A DNA stretch of 64,000 nucleotides from Fen-183 sp036504335 (lineage in GTDB: Bacteria > Acidobacteriota > Thermoanaerobaculia > UBA5066): the NCBI GenBank assembly GCA_036504335.1, contig DASXVJ010000001.1:124001-188000 (forward strand), read 5' to 3'. A program made the position numbers and the translations under genes. The notes beneath the pieces were generated by a model. That model saw only the letters and a list, made by a program, of their open reading frames with translations. It ran no database searches and was not told where the DNA came from. This document shows positions 61,144 through 64,000 of this stretch, one piece after another (the stretch's first letter is position 1; the number at the start of each line of letters is the position of its first letter).

Positions 61144-63762
61144 ATGACCGACACGCCCGAGAAGCCCCCCGTGATCGACCCGACGGAGAAGATCCCCGTC
61201 TCCATCGAGGAGGAGATCCGGCGGAGCTATCTCGACTACGCGATGTCCGTCATCGTCGGGCGCGCCCTGCCCGACGTGCGCGACGGCCTGAAGCCCGTGC
61301 ACCGGCGCGTGCTCTACGGCATGTGGGAGCAGGCCAACCGCGCGGGCCGCCCGTACAAGAAGTCCGCCCGCATCGTCGGCGACGTCATGGGCAAGTACCA
61401 CCCGCACGGCGACTCGGCGATCTACGACACGATCGTGCGCATGGCCCAGCCGTTCTCGCTGCGCGAGCCGCTCGTGGACGGCCAGGGCAACTTCGGCTCC
61501 GTGGACGGAGACGCCGCCGCCGCGATGCGCTACACGGAGATCCGCCTCGCGCGCCTCGCCGACGACCTCATCGGCGACGACATCGACAAGGAGACGGTCG
61601 ACTGGACGCTGACGTACGACGGCTCGCTCCAGGAGCCCGTCGTCCTCCCGTCGGCGTTCCCGAACCTGCTCGTGAACGGCTCGGAGGGGATCGCGGTCGG
61701 CATGGCGACGAAGATCCCGCCGCACAATCTCGCCGAGGCGTGCGACGCGGCCGTTCTCCTCCTCGACGAGCCGAAGACCGACCTGGCCGGGCTCCTCAGG
61801 GTCATGCCGGGCCCCGACTTCCCGACGGGTGGGATCATCCTCGGCCGGCAGGGGATCGTGGACGCCTACCGGACCGGCCGGGGCATCCTGCAGGTGCGCG
61901 GCAAGGCGGGGATCGAGAAGTCCCGGAAGAGCGACCGCGAGTCGATCGTCATCACCGAAATCCCCTACCAGGTGAACAAGGCGCGTCTCATCGAGCTCAT
62001 CGCGCATCTCGTGAACGAGAAACGCCTCGAGGGCATCTCCGCGATCCGCGACGAGTCCGACCGCGAGGGAATGCGGGTCGTCGTCGACGTCAAGCGCGAC
62101 GCCGTCGCGCAGGTCGTCCTGAACCAGATCCTCGCGCTCACGCCGCTGCAGTCGTCGTTCGGGATCATCTTCCTCGCGATCGTGGACGGGCAGCCGCGCG
62201 TCCTCCCGCTGAAGGACCTCTTCCGCCACTTCCTCGACCACCGCCGCGCGGTCGTCGTGCGCCGCACGCAGTTCGACCTGCGGAAGGCCGAGGAGCGCGC
62301 GCACATTCTCCTCGGCCTTGCCGTCGCGCTCGCGAACCTCGACCGCGTCATCGCGATCATCCGGGGGAGCAAGGACGGGGCGGAGGCGAAAGAACGGCTG
62401 TGCGCGGAAGTGGTCGTCGAGAAGGCCGCGCTCGAGAAGTTCCTCGGCGCCACGTCGCTCGAGATCTCGGCGTCCGCGCGCACCGAGGACGGCCTCCTGC
62501 GCCTCGACGCGGTCCAGGCGCAGGCGATCCTCGAAATGCGTCTGCAGCGCCTCACGGGGCTCGAGCGGGAGAAGATCCTCGCCGAATACCGCGAGGTCCT
62601 CTCCCTCGTGGCCGACCTGAAGGACATCCTCGCGACGCCCGCCCGCGTCGCCGCGATCATCCGCGCCGAGCTTCTCGCCGTGAAGGAGCGCTTCGGGAAC
62701 CCGCGCCGCACGGAGATCCAGGCGGAGGCCGGGACGCTCGAGATGGAAGACCTCATCGCCGAGGAAGAAGTCGTCCTCACGATCTCCCGCGGCGGCTACG
62801 CGAAGAGAACGCCGCTGTCCGTCTACCGCGCGCAGCGCCGCGGCGGCAAGGGCCGCACGGGCGCCGCGACGGCCGCCGAGGACGTCGTCGAGCACCTCTT
62901 CGTCGGCTCGACGCACGACTCCCTCCTGGCCTTCACGAACAAGGGCCGCGTCCACTGGGTCAAGGTCTACGACCTCCCGTCGCTCGCGCCCGCGACGCGA
63001 GGCAAGGCGCTCGTGAACTTCCTCGCCCTCGAGGAGGGCGAGCGCGTCGCCGCGATGGCGACGACGCGCACGTTCCCCGACGACCGCTTCCTGATCTTCG
63101 CGACGCGGAACGGCACCGTGAAGAAGACGGTCCTCTCCGCGTACGGCAACCCGCGCGAGAAGGGAATCATCGCGATCAAGCTCGAGGACGGCGACGAGCT
63201 CCTCTCGGCGCAGATCACGGACGGCACGCGCAAGGTCTTCCTCGGGACCCGCAACGGGATGGGAATCAAGTTCGAAGAGACGGACGTCCGTGCGATGGGC
63301 CGCGACACGACGGGGGTCAAGGGCATCGAGCTGCGCGAGGGCGACGTCCTCGTGGAGATGGACCTCGTCGAGGACTCTTCGACGCTCCTCGCGGTCACCG
63401 AGAAGGGCTACGGCAAGCGGACGGACATCGCGGAGTACCGCCAGCAGGGCCGCGGCGGCACGGGCGTCATCAACGTGAAGGTCACGGAGAAGAACGGCCA
63501 CGTCGTCGGCGTCTCGTCCGTGACGGACACCGACCACCTCCTCCTCATCACGGAGCAGGGGATCCTGATCCGGATCGCGGTCTCGGACGTACGCGAGACC
63601 GGCCGCGCGACGATGGGTGTCAAGCTCATCGACCTGGCGGAGGGCGACCGCGTGGTTGCGGTCGCGAAGCTCGCGGGCGAAGACGTCCCGAACGGCGACG
63701 CCGAGCCTCCGGCCGAGGGTGCGCCGGGCGCCGAAGGCCCGCAAACCGCCTCGACGGGCTAG
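61144..63762 (+). CDS. gyrA: DNA gyrase subunit A
   Basis: The 872-residue protein has the breakage-reunion domain with HPHGDSAIYDTIVRMAQPF and the catalytic Tyr in AAMRYTEIRLARLADDLI, and a six-blade C-terminal beta-pinwheel (for example RRGGKGRTGAAT, the GyrA-box-like site). Its quinolone-pocket Ser and Asp are the wild-type residues. The C-terminus is an acidic, Pro/Gly-rich tail. It is the last gene of the dnaA-dnaN-recF-gyrB-gyrA run. Confidence 0.98.
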   Translation: MTDTPEKPPVIDPTEKIPVSIEEEIRRSYLDYAMSVIVGRALPDVRDGLKPVHRRVLYGMWEQANRAGRPYKKSARIVGDVMGKYHPHGDSAIYDTIVRMAQPFSLREPLVDGQGNFGSVDGDAAAAMRYTEIRLARLADDLIGDDIDKETVDWTLTYDGSLQEPVVLPSAFPNLLVNGSEGIAVGMATKIPPHNLAEACDAAVLLLDEPKTDLAGLLRVMPGPDFPTGGIILGRQGIVDAYRTGRGILQVRGKAGIEKSRKSDRESIVITEIPYQVNKARLIELIAHLVNEKRLEGISAIRDESDREGMRVVVDVKRDAVAQVVLNQILALTPLQSSFGIIFLAIVDGQPRVLPLKDLFRHFLDHRRAVVVRRTQFDLRKAEERAHILLGLAVALANLDRVIAIIRGSKDGAEAKERLCAEVVVEKAALEKFLGATSLEISASARTEDGLLRLDAVQAQAILEMRLQRLTGLEREKILAEYREVLSLVADLKDILATPARVAAIIRAELLAVKERFGNPRRTEIQAEAGTLEMEDLIAEEEVVLTISRGGYAKRTPLSVYRAQRRGGKGRTGAATAAEDVVEHLFVGSTHDSLLAFTNKGRVHWVKVYDLPSLAPATRGKALVNFLALEEGERVAAMATTRTFPDDRFLIFATRNGTVKKTVLSAYGNPREKGIIAIKLEDGDELLSAQITDGTRKVFLGTRNGMGIKFEETDVRAMGRDTTGVKGIELREGDVLVEMDLVEDSSTLLAVTEKGYGKRTDIAEYRQQGRGGTGVINVKVTEKNGHVVGVSSVTDTDHLLLITEQGILIRIAVSDVRETGRATMGVKLIDLAEGDRVVAVAKLAGEDVPNGDAEPPAEGAPGAEGPQTASTG

Positions 63763-63765
63763 ACT
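63760..63765 (+). promoter_or_regulatory. candidate -10 TAGACT before the transaldolase-like gene
   Basis: TAGACT overlaps the gyrA stop codon and ends 9 bases before the ATG at 63775. It repeats the near-start pattern seen elsewhere in the window. Confidence 0.4.
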
Positions 63766-63774
63766 CCGCCCCCC

Positions 63775-64000
63775 ATGCGATTCTTTCTCGACACCGCGGA
63801 CGCCGACGAGGCGCGCCGCGTCCGCGAGTGGGGCCTCCTCGACGGGATCCTCCTCCGGCCCGACGCCGCCGGCGCCTCCGGGCGGGACACCCGCCGCCTG
63901 CTCGCCGATCTCGCCCAGGTCGGCGACGGCCCGGTCGTCGCGACGCTCGCAGCGGGCGACCCGAAGGCGATGTACAAGGAGGCGCGCGAGCTCCACAAGC
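63775..64000 (+). CDS. transaldolase / fructose-6-phosphate aldolase-like protein, 3' truncated
   Basis: The visible 75 residues begin MRFFLDTADADEARRVREWG and continue LLDGILLRPDAAGASGRD, aligning with the start of the small transaldolase family (TalC/Fsa), whose usual text is DGVTTNPSLI at this place. The TTNP motif is replaced by LLRPD. The catalytic Lys would lie beyond the window, so activity cannot be judged. The gene continues off the right edge. Confidence 0.7.
   Translation, partial: MRFFLDTADADEARRVREWGLLDGILLRPDAAGASGRDTRRLLADLAQVGDGPVVATLAAGDPKAMYKEARELHK

Overview
The window is 64 kb of very GC-rich bacterial DNA that crosses a chromosomal replication origin. Gene content (bacillithiol synthesis with BshC, an alpha/beta-fused 2-oxo-acid dehydrogenase E1, DUF2298 and Agl23 membrane proteins, ParABS with a bactofilin) and base composition fit best with Acidobacteriota, perhaps near Thermoanaerobaculia. 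That placement is an inference, because there is no rRNA here to confirm it. Genes are tightly packed, with many 1-8 base stop/start overlaps, frequent GTG starts and two TTG starts. No insertion sequence, prophage, CRISPR array or gap longer than 300 bases was seen.

Region 1 (1-13.1 kb) is a membrane/cell-envelope region. It holds two DUF2298 polytopic proteins (one truncated by the window edge and fused to an NHL beta-propeller), an Agl23-type protein, a GtrB/DPM1-like glycosyltransferase, a flavin oxidoreductase and a fatty acid desaturase. A YheT hydrolase, an NCS1 permease and DinB lie between them. Region 2 (13.1-22 kb) has the fused E1 dehydrogenase, a hydrolase, a GT-C-like protein paired with an AlkP-superfamily protein that seems to have lost its metal ligands, and the pyrimidine genes pyrK-pyrD-pyrF. 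Region 3 (21.9-30 kb, minus strand) runs mtnA-tsaD, then lepA-lepB, a small pilin-like protein, an S4 protein, a PAP2 protein, ArsA and a small unknown. Region 4 (30-34 kb) has pgk-tpiA, secG, tRNA-Leu(GAG), a DUF4097 protein and an RDD protein.

Region 5 (34-39.2 kb) has an adenosine-deaminase-like gene and a four-gene minus-strand operon, methyltransferase-bshC-bshB1-bshA, encoding the bacillithiol pathway. Region 6 (39.2-45.1 kb) encodes ATP synthase subunits b', b, delta, alpha, gamma, beta and epsilon; the a and c genes are elsewhere. Region 7 (45.3-64 kb) is the origin. On the minus strand it runs rpmH-rnpA-yidD-yidC-mnmE-mnmG-rsmG-parA-parB-bactofilin, and on the plus strand dnaA-oriC-dnaN-recF-gyrB-gyrA. 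Replication would diverge from about 54.7-56.3 kb, with both arms transcribed away from the origin. A perfect parS sits across the rsmG/parA junction.

The most notable cross-cutting signal is a TANNNT-like hexamer 6-9 bases upstream of the start codon at about eleven genes, which suggests widespread leaderless transcription. The most notable functional leads are the DUF2298/Agl23/GT2 envelope cluster, and a SAM methyltransferase leading the bacillithiol operon that could make an N-methylated bacillithiol.
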